From assembly GCA_964518955.1 (NCBI GenBank), contig CAZFHS010000026.1:1-64000 (forward strand): a stretch of DNA of 64,000 nt, in the 5' to 3' direction. The translations under genes and the position numbers were made by a program. Positions 1 through 8,089 of the stretch are shown here, one piece after another. Under the pieces are notes generated by a model. That model had not been told where the DNA came from. It did no database searches and worked only from the letters and a program-made list of their open reading frames with translations. Source of the stretch: JBDGYW01 sp964518955 (GTDB lineage: Bacteria; Gemmatimonadota; Gemmatimonadetes; Gemmatimonadales; GWC2-71-9). Numbering within the stretch: position 1 is the first letter of the stretch; every line of letters starts with the position of its first letter.

Positions 1-31
1 CGCCTAGAACGAACTCAAAAGGGGGGACCTG

Positions 32-739
32 TCAACTCAAGTATGAGCTATTACACATCAACCCTCCCTCCATCATTCCAGCCCTCAGGTAGCGGCCGAT
101 CAAATGAAGTACCCTCTTGTCCTTCACCCTGCGGGCCACACGCGACATCAATACGTCGTGGTTCACCCTGTCGAAGAACGACTCAAGGTCCAGATCAACT
201 ACCCACCTGTGGCCTGCCTCGATGTGCTCCTTGCCGCGCAGTACTGCTTGGTGCGCACTACACCCAGGTCGAAAACCATAACTGTCGTCACTAAACGTCA
301 CATCGAAAACACGGGTGAGCTTCTGGTGGAGGGCTTGCTGGATCATCCGGTCCATCACCGTCGGGATACCAAGTACTCGTACTCCTCCCCCAGGTTTCGG
401 GATCTCCACCTTCCGCACCGGGCTTGGAACGTACGTACCACTCAGCAACTGCTCCCGAATACGCGGCCAGTCCGTTCGGATTTGCTCCTCGAGGTCGTCG
501 ACGCTCTTACCGTCTACGCCTCCTGCTCCTCCATTACGTATTACCCGCACATACGCTGCCTTCAGGTTCTCGCGTCGCAGCACCTCCTCCATCGCGACAG
601 AAGCCTCGTCAGCAACGTGTCCCTCACGTGCCGTGGACGCATCACGCTCCCCAACCGTACTCTCAGCGGTTACGCCGCCTACCCTCCGGATTGGTCGCAG
701 GCTGTCGTCTCCTGCCCTGTCTGCGTGTCTCTCGTCCAT
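32..739 (-). pseudogene. ltrA: Group II intron reverse transcriptase/maturase, C-terminally truncated
   Basis: The reading frame has the N-terminal part of a group II intron RT: the RT-0/1 region with VEIPKPGGGVRVLGIPTV (about residues 110-128), the SYGFRPGCSAHQAV motif (about 150-165) and VDLDLESFFDRVNHD, which carries the first catalytic aspartate of palm motif A. Homology ends after RYLRAGMMEGG. The usual TPQGGPLSPLL segment, the YADD motif, the maturase X domain and any endonuclease domain are absent, and nine unrelated residues lead to a stop. The protein has about 235 residues against more than 400 in intact homologues. It cannot be an active reverse transcriptase, because the catalytic YADD aspartates are gone. 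Confidence 0.85.
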
Positions 740-1207
740 CGAACGCTCGGCGCCGCTTCGGCTCCTCGTGTGTGGCCCTTCACCGCCGTGCGATAGCAGC
801 TACTATGGCCGTAGCTGACTTCTCGCTACACAGAATTACCTGCGCCATCCTTTCAGATGTAAGGCGAGATCTCCCAGGGTAAGACGCGTGACCTTCGCTC
901 CACATACCCGCCGCATATACGCCCGCCCGGTCCGGAGTGCCTTCGGGCTTCGGGTCTTTTGGCCCCCTTACCCACCAGACAAACGCCTCGTATGCGGTTC
1001 GTGTTCCTCGGGCCAGAGCTTTGCCTACAGCTTCCTTCCCGCGGCTCCTCACGGAGCAGCCTTCAGGCTTGTACGGTTGCTGTTCAGCTAGAAGTTCCCG
1101 GCACTCAGGGCCTCCAGGGGACTCACACCCCCAAGTCACTTCCCGATCGGCTTTCGCCTCACGGTTATCAGCGCCAGTCATGACGCTGCGCGCCATGCCT
1201 GGCGCAC
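60..1207 (-). mobile_element. Group II intron, 5' portion (class C-like), truncated
   Basis: The minus strand from 1207 begins GTGCGCC, the conserved 5' start of group II introns. About 470 bases of presumed ribozyme domains I-IV follow, then a reverse transcriptase gene (739 downward). The first intron base lies directly after the T-tract of a terminator hairpin (1208-1247) in the same orientation, the known target preference of bacterial class C introns. The intron is incomplete: the coding part loses homology near 60-70, and neither the rest of the maturase nor domains V and VI are seen. The sequence at 1-60 is unlike a group II intron and may be the end of another insertion or a rearrangement. 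Ribozyme folding was not computed, so class C is inferred from position. Confidence 0.75.
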
Positions 1208-1247
1208 CAAAGAAAGAGGCGAGCCACGGTATTTTGTGACTCGCCTC
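1208..1247 (-). terminator. Rho-independent terminator of the susC-susD unit
   Basis: Twelve-base arms (1216-1227 and 1236-1247) pair with one mismatch around an 8-base loop. On the minus strand they are followed by TTTCTTTG (1208-1215). It lies 21 bases beyond the susD-like stop codon. The group II intron begins at the very next base (1207), so the hairpin is both terminator and intron target. Confidence 0.8.
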
Positions 1248-1268
1248 AGGTTGAAGGGTCAGGTTAGA

Positions 1269-2675
1269 TCAACCACCAGTATCCTCTCCGCACGGTACGC
1301 CTGCCGGCCACGCGGGATTGATGAAACAATTCGCATCGATCTCCGCCTTGCTGATGGGGAAGAACGTGCCCGGAGCAGTTATTGACGTGCTGTGCGCCTG
1401 CCACATGTCCCCTGTGATTTGGAACCGGTACATGTCGCCAATCCGCCGCATCATCAGGTAGAGATTCACCTGGCGCTCGTAGATGAGGATATCCAGCTGA
1501 GAAACTCCGCTGGCGGCCGTCCAGTCGCTCATGCCTCCCCACGCACGCGGTTGGTTGATGTTAGTCGCGAACGCCGCGTCGTCACCTCTGACAAGGGCGT
1601 CCTCGGCGAGGATTAGGTGCATCTCCCGCGCGGAAAGAACCGGGAGATTCGCATACTGTTCATCGTCCTCGAAAGGCGTCATGAACGCGTCCAGCCGCGG
1701 GTCGCCCACGCCGTCGATCGGGTCCTGGAGCACTATGCCGCGGTCAGCTGCATCCCTGTCGCGCTCTTTGTCGTTCGCAGTCGGTGTGATGTAACGGTTT
1801 CCGAACCGCATCTCGAGGCGACTATTGACCGCTTGCCCTACGTCATTCCTAGTGCCACCGGAGAAGTACTCGAGGCTGTACGTCCAGTCGGAGTTGTCGA
1901 GCGCGAGGGCCTCAGCTGCAAATGCAGCCGCCGCGGAGGCGTCCGCCCCGGAGATGAGACCGGTGGAGATGGGCCTCTGCCCCACGAGATTCCAGACGCC
2001 CAGACCGTGCCGCAGCCGCGCCCGGTTAGCAGTCATGTTGCGCTGCAAGTCGCTACTCAAGCCGCTAAGTGCCAAGCCAGACGTCATGTAGCCAATGGCA
2101 TCCTGGTACAACGACGTCATGTCGGCGTCGCCCCTCGAGTTGGTTGCGTCGCCGATGGGCGGGCCGGCAACCATCATGTCGGAGAACGTGAAGTCATCAA
2201 ATGCGTCCGCGATGGCGCCGTACGTAAGTGCACCCCACAGATAAGCTTCCGCGAGCGAACTTTGATCAGCAAGCACTCCATCCGCCAGATGCATCTCGAG
2301 CACCTCGATGGCCTTGTCAGTCATCCAGCGGGCCGGGGCCAAAGACATAAACGCCGAATTGATGAACTCATTGTCTGGCCACTCGAAGTGTCCGAAGTTG
2401 AGCTGCTGGTAGGCGTCACGCGATCCGACCCAATGCAACTCGTCGGACGCCGTGGAATATACGACTGCAATGTACGCGTAACCGTCCTGCAGCTCAAACA
2501 AAGCTCCGTTGGCCAGCGGCTGCGCGGCGCTAGGGAGCAGTATGTCATCACCAACCACATTGTTGGGGTTGTCCACGTCGAGCATTGAGTCACACCCGGT
2601 GAGACCGACACCCAACCAGAGTACGAGCAGCACCGCGGCGAAACTCCCGCGGCTGCCCCTGTTTAGTCTTATCAT
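1269..2675 (-). CDS. SusD/RagB family outer-membrane nutrient-binding lipoprotein
   Basis: The 468-residue protein starts at an ATG preceded by GGGAGGA. It has a lipoprotein signal peptide with a lipobox ending LTGC near residue 28, followed by the DSMLDVDNPNNV opening typical of SusD-like proteins of Gemmatimonadota and Bacteroidota. The rest fits the helical SusD fold, with a C-terminal region rich in W, Y and R (for example ILIYERQVNLYLMMRRIGDMYRFQ). Family members sit on the outer leaflet and form a lid over a SusC transporter, capturing glycans, peptides or other ligands. The partner gene lies 15 bases upstream. No hydrolase accompanies the pair, so the substrate cannot be guessed. A terminator follows. 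Confidence 0.88.
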   Translation of the reverse strand: MIRLNRGSRGSFAAVLLVLWLGVGLTGCDSMLDVDNPNNVVGDDILLPSAAQPLANGALFELQDGYAYIAVVYSTASDELHWVGSRDAYQQLNFGHFEWPDNEFINSAFMSLAPARWMTDKAIEVLEMHLADGVLADQSSLAEAYLWGALTYGAIADAFDDFTFSDMMVAGPPIGDATNSRGDADMTSLYQDAIGYMTSGLALSGLSSDLQRNMTANRARLRHGLGVWNLVGQRPISTGLISGADASAAAAFAAEALALDNSDWTYSLEYFSGGTRNDVGQAVNSRLEMRFGNRYITPTANDKERDRDAADRGIVLQDPIDGVGDPRLDAFMTPFEDDEQYANLPVLSAREMHLILAEDALVRGDDAAFATNINQPRAWGGMSDWTAASGVSQLDILIYERQVNLYLMMRRIGDMYRFQITGDMWQAHSTSITAPGTFFPISKAEIDANCFINPAWPAGVPCGEDTGG

Positions 2676-2690
2676 TATTATCGTCCTCCC

Positions 2691-5600
2691 CTAGAACCCG
2701 AACTGCACGGCGAAGGTGAACCGGCGCGGTAACGGCGTCCCGAAAGAGTCGTTGCCGTAGCCGAAGTTGTTGCCGACGCCTGTCCCAACGGTACGGGCCC
2801 TGTCGTTCGACTCCGCATCGATGCCGACGTACGGGGTCCATTTGTGGAGGTTCCGACCGGCCACGGTGAACGAGAGGTTGCTGAGACCGAGTTTTTGCGC
2901 GAAGTCACGGGATGCTCTGTATGTGAGACCAATCTCGCGCAGGGCCAGGTACTTGGCGTTTTGAATCTGATTGAGGCCGCTGTGCGGCGCCAGACCCTTG
3001 AGTCTGGTGGCCCAATCCATTGCCGCATCGAACCTCTCCTGTTCGGTGCTGGCCGGGTTGGCCAGCGTCGCCTCTGCTGCCGCTCCCCCCGGTGTATTCA
3101 GACCGATGAGGCCGTGTGAATTGCGGAACGCGTCGGTCAGGTTCGAGACGAAGTAGTTGCCGGTCCTGAACTCGAGCAATGTGTTCAAGTCCAGGCGGTT
3201 CCACAATGTGATGTTCGCTCCGACCGAGCCACTCCAGTCCGGGTCGGGCTTGCCAAGATACGTGTCGAGGAGGTCGCCGTCCTGATCAGGGCCGTCCCTG
3301 AGCAGGGGGCTGAGACCGGCGGCGCTCATCGAAATGCCGTCAGTGTGCGACATCAGCCACGCACGGTATTCGGCTTCGGTGTCTTGCTGCCCGTTACCAT
3401 CGTTGTCGAACGGCACCGTGGAGCCGGGCGTGTAGTCTACCAGCATGCCTCCGAAGTACGACCCCGGAGCGAAGTACTGATCGGGTTCACCATCGCCATC
3501 TGTGTCCCACGGCGGCATCAGGTAATTGCGGAGCCGCGTGTAACTTCCACCAAGCTTGATCGGCGGAGCCGTGCCCATAGAAATGATTCTTTCCTTGATG
3601 TACGAGCCAGCGGCGAACATGGTGATGTTCAGGTTCTCCTTGTCGAGCGCCAGCCAGTCGAACTTGAGTTCGAGGCCCTGGCCCTCCAGCTCGCCGATGT
3701 TCACGCGCTGGAAATTGGAGAAACCGCCGCTCAGCGGGAACTGCATGTCCACGAGTGCGTCGGTGGTCTTGCGGTTCCAGTAGGTTACCTCGATTCCCAT
3801 TATGTTGTCGAAGAAACCGAACTCGGCTCCGGCCTCGATCTCCGTCGACTTCTCGGGCTTCAGGTCTTGATTGCCGAGATTCGACGGCCTCAGTCCCGAA
3901 CCGAAGGTGGTCACGCCCGAGCTGTAGGTGGTGAACTTGTCGAACGCAGCGGGCTGCATACCGGACCTGCCGATAGCACCGCGAATACGGAACGTGGAGA
4001 GTAACGAGCTGCTCCAACCGGGCATGTCGCTCGGAATGATCGAGAAGCTCGCCTTGGGGTAAAGAGCGCCGCCGGTGTTCTCACCGAACGCGCTGTTCCT
4101 GTCCCAGCGGGCGCCGAGTGTGGCGTACGCGTAGTCGTTGAACCCGATTTGCTCCTGCAAGAACAGGCCGGTGTTCACAACCTGGGTCCATCCCTCGCCG
4201 ACGTTCTTGTTGGCCGCCGCTCCAACCACCTCGATGCCCGGCCCGGGGAACCTGTTGCCGCTTCCGTTCGCGGTCGTGTTGGTGGATATGAATCCCTGTG
4301 CTCCGGCGGTTAACTGCGACGAGAATGTGCCGAACCGCTCATCCCAGATCGCCTTCAAATCGACGGTGAGTTCCCTGTGATGGCGCCGATTGATCGAGCG
4401 TTGGCCATCGTTGTTGTTTGAGGTCATTTCGTCCAGGGAGTTGTCGAAAAACCGGAAATAGAACTGCTTGCCGTTCGTCACGTCGATACCGAACGTCGCC
4501 TCGATGTTGAGCCGATCGGCCGCCTGGTACGATGCTGTCATGTTGCCGTTGAAGTGCTCGAAGTCTTGCTGCTGCTCAGCAACGAACGCCTCCTCTACGG
4601 TCATGAACGCGGCGTTGCCCGACTCGTTGCCCGGTCCGTCGCAAACGGGCATGGTGTTGCCAACCGACCCGGGCAGCACACCACCGGGGCATTCGGTCAG
4701 CTCCGGTTTGCCGAACCCTGCGAGAGCGTAGATGCCGTAGATGTTGTTGCCGTTCGCCGGAGTCGAGTTCATCGCGTCGGTGAACATCGTACCCACGCGG
4801 AACGAGAGCCGCTCCCTGGGGAAGATCGTGACGTTGGCCGTTCCCTGGATCTTCCGGGCGATGTCGCGGGCCGGGCCCCATTCCTGCCTGCCCAGCGGGC
4901 CGTCATCGTTGTTGAACCGGCCCGACACGAAGTACTGGATCGATTCGCCACCGCCCGTGACGCTAGCGGTGTAGGTCTGAACGCGCCCAGTCTCGAAGAT
5001 GTCTTTCAAGAACGTGCGCTCGAACACCTCGAACGGTTGGATATTGGTCCAGCCCGGTGTTTGGCCGTACACCGCGTTCAGGTCGTCGGCCTGGGCCTGG
5101 TCCCGCGCGAACCCGGAATTCGGGTGAAACACGTCGGGATACATCGAAATACCCTGCTCGATGCGGAAGCTGAACCGCGGCGCGCTCGAGGTACCCCGCT
5201 TGGTGAAGATCTGAATCACGCCCGCCGATGCCTCGCTGCCGTACAGTGTCGCTGCCGCAGCGCCCTTCAGAATCTCAACGCGATCGATCGCATCGGGGTT
5301 GATGTCGTCCAGCCGGGAAGGCGTCGCTGCCGACGCCCCGAAACCGGAGCCGTTGTCGATGCGAACGCCGTCGAGGTAGACAACCGGCTCGTTCGACATC
5401 GAGAGGCTGCTCGCACCTCGGATGCGGATGCTTGCGCCCGCGCCTGAGATGCCACTGCCCGTTTGCAGGTTCACCGACGGCTCACGTGCGGCGAGCACCT
5501 CGGAGAAGTTCTGCACCGGGGCAGCCTCCATCGCGGCCATGTCCAGCGTAGCGACGGTGTTGCCCAACTGTTTCTTCTCGACCGCCGCTCCGGCTCCCGT

Positions 5601-5963
5601 TACAACGACTGCTTCGAGCGCAATCACCGATTGCCGCATCTCGAAGTTCAGCTCCAGCGGGAGGTTTGCTGTGAGGTTTGCATTCGCGGTTGCGCGCGAA
5701 TACCCGATCATGCGGACCCGGAGGTCAACGTTTCCAACGGGGACGTTGTTGATCTGATACGCGCCATCTTCATCTGTAATGGCTGTGAGCCGCGTACCGA
5801 CAACGTTGATCTGGACGCCGAAAATGGGCGTTCCAGATCCCGCCTGGGTCACGACCCCTCGGATCGTTCCGGTCCCTTGTGCCATCGCTGGAGCGGCCGC
5901 GGCTAAGAACGCCACGACTGCGCCCAACAGTAGCACAGACTTAAAGAACCTGGTGTGCACCAT
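2691..5963 (-). CDS. SusC/RagA family TonB-linked outer-membrane transporter
   Basis: The 1090-residue TonB-dependent transporter starts at ATG 5963, preceded by a strong AAGGAGGAGGA; an upstream in-frame ATG at 6155 lacks a signal peptide. A Sec signal peptide (cleavage after AMAQ, about residue 29) precedes a carboxypeptidase-regulatory-like beta-sandwich domain (about 32-110, with the TDEDGAYQINNVPVG motif). The plug domain (about 120-240) contains SIRIRGASSLSMSNEPVVYLDG, trimmed here to its core VVYLDGVRID. The remainder is the beta-barrel, ending in phenylalanine (FTFAVQFGF), as expected for BAM-assembled proteins. It should import the ligand captured by the downstream SusD-like protein using TonB energy. 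The two genes form an operon. Confidence 0.92.
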   Translation of the reverse strand: MVHTRFFKSVLLLGAVVAFLAAAAPAMAQGTGTIRGVVTQAGSGTPIFGVQINVVGTRLTAITDEDGAYQINNVPVGNVDLRVRMIGYSRATANANLTANLPLELNFEMRQSVIALEAVVVTGAGAAVEKKQLGNTVATLDMAAMEAAPVQNFSEVLAAREPSVNLQTGSGISGAGASIRIRGASSLSMSNEPVVYLDGVRIDNGSGFGASAATPSRLDDINPDAIDRVEILKGAAAATLYGSEASAGVIQIFTKRGTSSAPRFSFRIEQGISMYPDVFHPNSGFARDQAQADDLNAVYGQTPGWTNIQPFEVFERTFLKDIFETGRVQTYTASVTGGGESIQYFVSGRFNNDDGPLGRQEWGPARDIARKIQGTANVTIFPRERLSFRVGTMFTDAMNSTPANGNNIYGIYALAGFGKPELTECPGGVLPGSVGNTMPVCDGPGNESGNAAFMTVEEAFVAEQQQDFEHFNGNMTASYQAADRLNIEATFGIDVTNGKQFYFRFFDNSLDEMTSNNNDGQRSINRRHHRELTVDLKAIWDERFGTFSSQLTAGAQGFISTNTTANGSGNRFPGPGIEVVGAAANKNVGEGWTQVVNTGLFLQEQIGFNDYAYATLGARWDRNSAFGENTGGALYPKASFSIIPSDMPGWSSSLLSTFRIRGAIGRSGMQPAAFDKFTTYSSGVTTFGSGLRPSNLGNQDLKPEKSTEIEAGAEFGFFDNIMGIEVTYWNRKTTDALVDMQFPLSGGFSNFQRVNIGELEGQGLELKFDWLALDKENLNITMFAAGSYIKERIISMGTAPPIKLGGSYTRLRNYLMPPWDTDGDGEPDQYFAPGSYFGGMLVDYTPGSTVPFDNDGNGQQDTEAEYRAWLMSHTDGISMSAAGLSPLLRDGPDQDGDLLDTYLGKPDPDWSGSVGANITLWNRLDLNTLLEFRTGNYFVSNLTDAFRNSHGLIGLNTPGGAAAEATLANPASTEQERFDAAMDWATRLKGLAPHSGLNQIQNAKYLALREIGLTYRASRDFAQKLGLSNLSFTVAGRNLHKWTPYVGIDAESNDRARTVGTGVGNNFGYGNDSFGTPLPRRFTFAVQFGF

Positions 5964-6508
5964 AGTCCTCCTCCTTGAGGTGAAATGAGGTCCTTGTACG
6001 AACAAATCACAGATATTGCCGCAACGAAGCCGAAGAGAATGACCGACGGGGAAACACACACGTAACCCACCGGGAAACCGCCCCCTGCAGCGGAAATCCG
6101 CGCAGCGGCTAGCTTCACTCAACCGAGCAAACTCAAGACCTCGACCATAGTTCAACGACCTAAGTGGCCATGAAATAACGAGTTACGTGCGCCTGGGAAA
6201 CCTGCTATACAGGAGAGAGGTTCCTGGACGTCCAGCAAGCGTATCCCCCGGTCTCATGGGTGTCAAGACCCGAACCGAGTTTGAGATCACGCCGAGATCA
6301 CGATGGGATCACGACCTCGACCCGCTGTTGATACCCGTTCGGCGGCGGGTAGGTCACGCCGGGCATCAGCTGCAAAGGGTCACAGTGTAGCCAAAATTTG
6401 CGAAGAACGGCCCAGAATGTGCTACTTTCGCCCGTGGAACCGTTTATATGTAAACATGGTATAGGAGCAACATTCCGTATCCACCTTTTGACGGAGAATG
6501 GTGATCAC
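5964..6508. other. Divergent intergenic region, 545 bp
   Basis: No convincing gene lies between the start of the SusC-like gene (minus) and the barrel gene at 6509 (plus). It must hold the promoters of both. The only clear structure is a set of three 11-base direct repeats at 6283-6315. Short open frames here lack ribosome binding sites and recognisable sequence. Confidence 0.6.
6283..6315. repeat. Three tandem 11-bp direct repeats (candidate operator)
   Basis: Three contiguous 11-base units read GAGATCACGCC, GAGATCACGAT and GGGATCACGAC. They share the core GATCACG, repeated with exact one-helical-turn spacing. They lie in the divergent region, 320 bases upstream of the SusC-like start and 194 bases upstream of the barrel gene start. 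This arrangement suits cooperative binding of a regulator on one DNA face; that role is inference. Confidence 0.5.
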
Positions 6509-7156
6509 ATGAAACAGATCTTCTGTATATGCGTTCTTCTCGCAGTTGCGGCGTTTCCGGGTTCACTCCAGGCACAGGGTGGTATCGGTGTTGTCGGGCA
6601 TGTCGGTACTCTGGGGGTAGGTGTAGACGTGGCGTTGTCTCCAGCCCCAAACATCGGATTGCGAGCCGGAGGCAACATCATGCCTCTGGAGATCGAAAGC
6701 ACCGTGGAAGAGGTGGACTTCACATTGGAGTTGCAATCACCGCAGTTCATGGCGCTTGTGGATCTGTATCCATCGGGAGCATTCAGGCTCAGCGGCGGGC
6801 TGCGTTATTCGAGTTCAAACATCGTTTTGACCGGTGATGTCACCCAGACGATCGAGTTGGGCGGTACGAACTACGACCTCGACAGTTTTGTCGGCACCAT
6901 CGTGACACCCGACGTCGCACCGTACGTGGGCATCGGATTCGGCAACCCGACCTCAGGGCCCTTCGGTTTTTTCGTGGACCTGGGAGTAGCCTACCAGGGT
7001 GAACCCGAGCTAGAACTCGTGGCTACAGGCACAGCCACTTCGCTGCCCGGATTCGACTCTGACTTGGAAGAAAAGCGCGTCGATGTAGAGGATGAGCTCA
7101 AGAAGTATTTCAAGTTCTACCCGGTGATATCGATTGGATTTTCTATAGGATTTTGA
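6509..7156 (+). CDS. Small secreted outer-membrane beta-barrel-like protein
   Basis: The protein has 215 residues from ATG 6509, chosen because a signal peptide (MKQIFCICVLLAVAAFPGS, cleavage near LQAQ) follows directly. A longer in-frame start at 6398 would bury it. Mature sequence shows alternating hydrophobic and polar strands, glycine-rich turns (GLRAGGNIMPL, SGGLRYSSSN, APYVGIGFGNP) and a C-terminus ending in phenylalanine (SIGFSIGF). These are features of an 8-10 stranded outer-membrane barrel. No specific family is recognised. It is a single gene with no close neighbour on its strand. A palindromic element lies shortly downstream. Confidence 0.65.
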   Translation: MKQIFCICVLLAVAAFPGSLQAQGGIGVVGHVGTLGVGVDVALSPAPNIGLRAGGNIMPLEIESTVEEVDFTLELQSPQFMALVDLYPSGAFRLSGGLRYSSSNIVLTGDVTQTIELGGTNYDLDSFVGTIVTPDVAPYVGIGFGNPTSGPFGFFVDLGVAYQGEPELELVATGTATSLPGFDSDLEEKRVDVEDELKKYFKFYPVISIGFSIGF

Positions 7157-7199
7157 CCACGAACCTTTTGTTAGCACCTCTGTTCCGGCAGTGATTCTG

Positions 7200-7294
7200 C
7201 CGTGGATGAACGCGTACTGACGCGGAAGTTGATTGGGGCTGGGTGGGGCAACCAGGTCCCGTTGCTCTCCGCGTACTTCCGCGTTTCTCCGCGG
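7200..7294. repeat. 95-bp imperfect palindromic intergenic element, copy 1
   Basis: The left arm (7200-7228) and right arm (7266-7294) are inverted copies built from CCGCGT/ACGCGG words, for example CCGCGTACTTCCGCG on the right. They flank a G-rich centre (GGGGCTGGGTGGGGC). A second element with the same arm sequence and exactly the same end-to-end length lies at 47566-47660 with its centre in the opposite orientation. The element lies between a barrel gene and the molybdenum hydroxylase operon. It resembles REP/MITE-like dispersed repeats and could fold into a long hairpin. Confidence 0.6.
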
Positions 7295-7459
7295 TTCAAT
7301 CACCATGCACTTCGTTGTGTGTGGCTGCGAACGTACCGCTCCAGAGCCAGCCTCTTGCCACCTCCCCTCAACAGATCGTAGTCTTCTATACTGTCCGTGG
7401 TCCTCTGCTTTCCTACCCACGGCAAGGTCCCAGATGTCTCCACGTATGAGGACGTTCAC

Positions 7460-8089
7460 ATGACCAAAAACAAAGACGGCCCGAAAGACGGAGTTTCGCG
7501 GCGAGGATTCCTCTCCAGAATGGGGGTTGGAGCAGCCTCAGTAGCTGCAGCCGGCCAGTTATCCGCCGAGAGTGCGGCGAAAGCGAGCGTGGTTGTCGCC
7601 GACGAGAAGGTATCGGTGACGCTGCAAATCAACGGTCGTTCCTATCAGCACCTGGTGGAACCTCGTTGGTCTCTGGCCTACGTGCTGAGAGAAGAACTGC
7701 ACATCACCGGCACCAAGGTCGGATGTGAACGTGGCGAGTGCGGTGCCTGCACGGTCCTGATGAACGACAAGCCACGGTATTCGTGTACGACGCTGGCGGT
7801 CGAGGCTCAAGGTGTGGACATCGTCACCGTCGAAGGATTGATGTCCGGCGAAGACCTTGGAGAGGTGCAGCAAGCCTTCGTAGAGGAAGACGGCATGCAA
7901 TGCGGATACTGCACTTCCGGACAAATCATGTCGGTGGAGGGCTTGCTGAGAGCGAACCCCAACCCCACGCGAGGTGACGTTGCAACACAGGTGAGCGGCA
8001 ACCTGTGTCGATGCGGTGCGTACCCGCACATCTTGAATGCCGGCGAGAAGGCTGCCGAGTTGAAGCGCGACGGCGGAGGTGCGTCATGA
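7460..8089 (+). CDS. Molybdenum hydroxylase small subunit, 2x[2Fe-2S], Tat-exported
   Basis: The 209-residue iron-sulfur subunit belongs to the xanthine dehydrogenase/aldehyde oxidoreductase family. ATG 7460 is chosen because the twin-arginine signal (SRRGFLSRMG, residues 13-22) follows. The plant-type ferredoxin domain binds its cluster with Cys89, Cys94, Cys97 and Cys109. The second domain carries CGYC (148/151) and CRC (183/185). The subunit passes electrons from the molybdenum centre to FAD. With a Tat signal only on this subunit, the assembled complex is probably exported together, as in E. coli PaoABC. It is the first of three genes; its stop overlaps the next start (ATGA). Confidence 0.9.
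   Translation: MTKNKDGPKDGVSRRGFLSRMGVGAASVAAAGQLSAESAAKASVVVADEKVSVTLQINGRSYQHLVEPRWSLAYVLREELHITGTKVGCERGECGACTVLMNDKPRYSCTTLAVEAQGVDIVTVEGLMSGEDLGEVQQAFVEEDGMQCGYCTSGQIMSVEGLLRANPNPTRGDVATQVSGNLCRCGAYPHILNAGEKAAELKRDGGGAS

Noticed and set aside
780..1196. 138-codon minus-strand reading frame upstream of the reverse transcriptase
   Set aside because: It lies in the ribozyme part of the group II intron; GC-rich structured RNA gives long open frames by chance and the protein resembles nothing known.
7157..7459. Possible small genes in the gap before the molybdenum hydroxylase operon
   Set aside because: Open frames coincide with the palindromic element and lack start signals.
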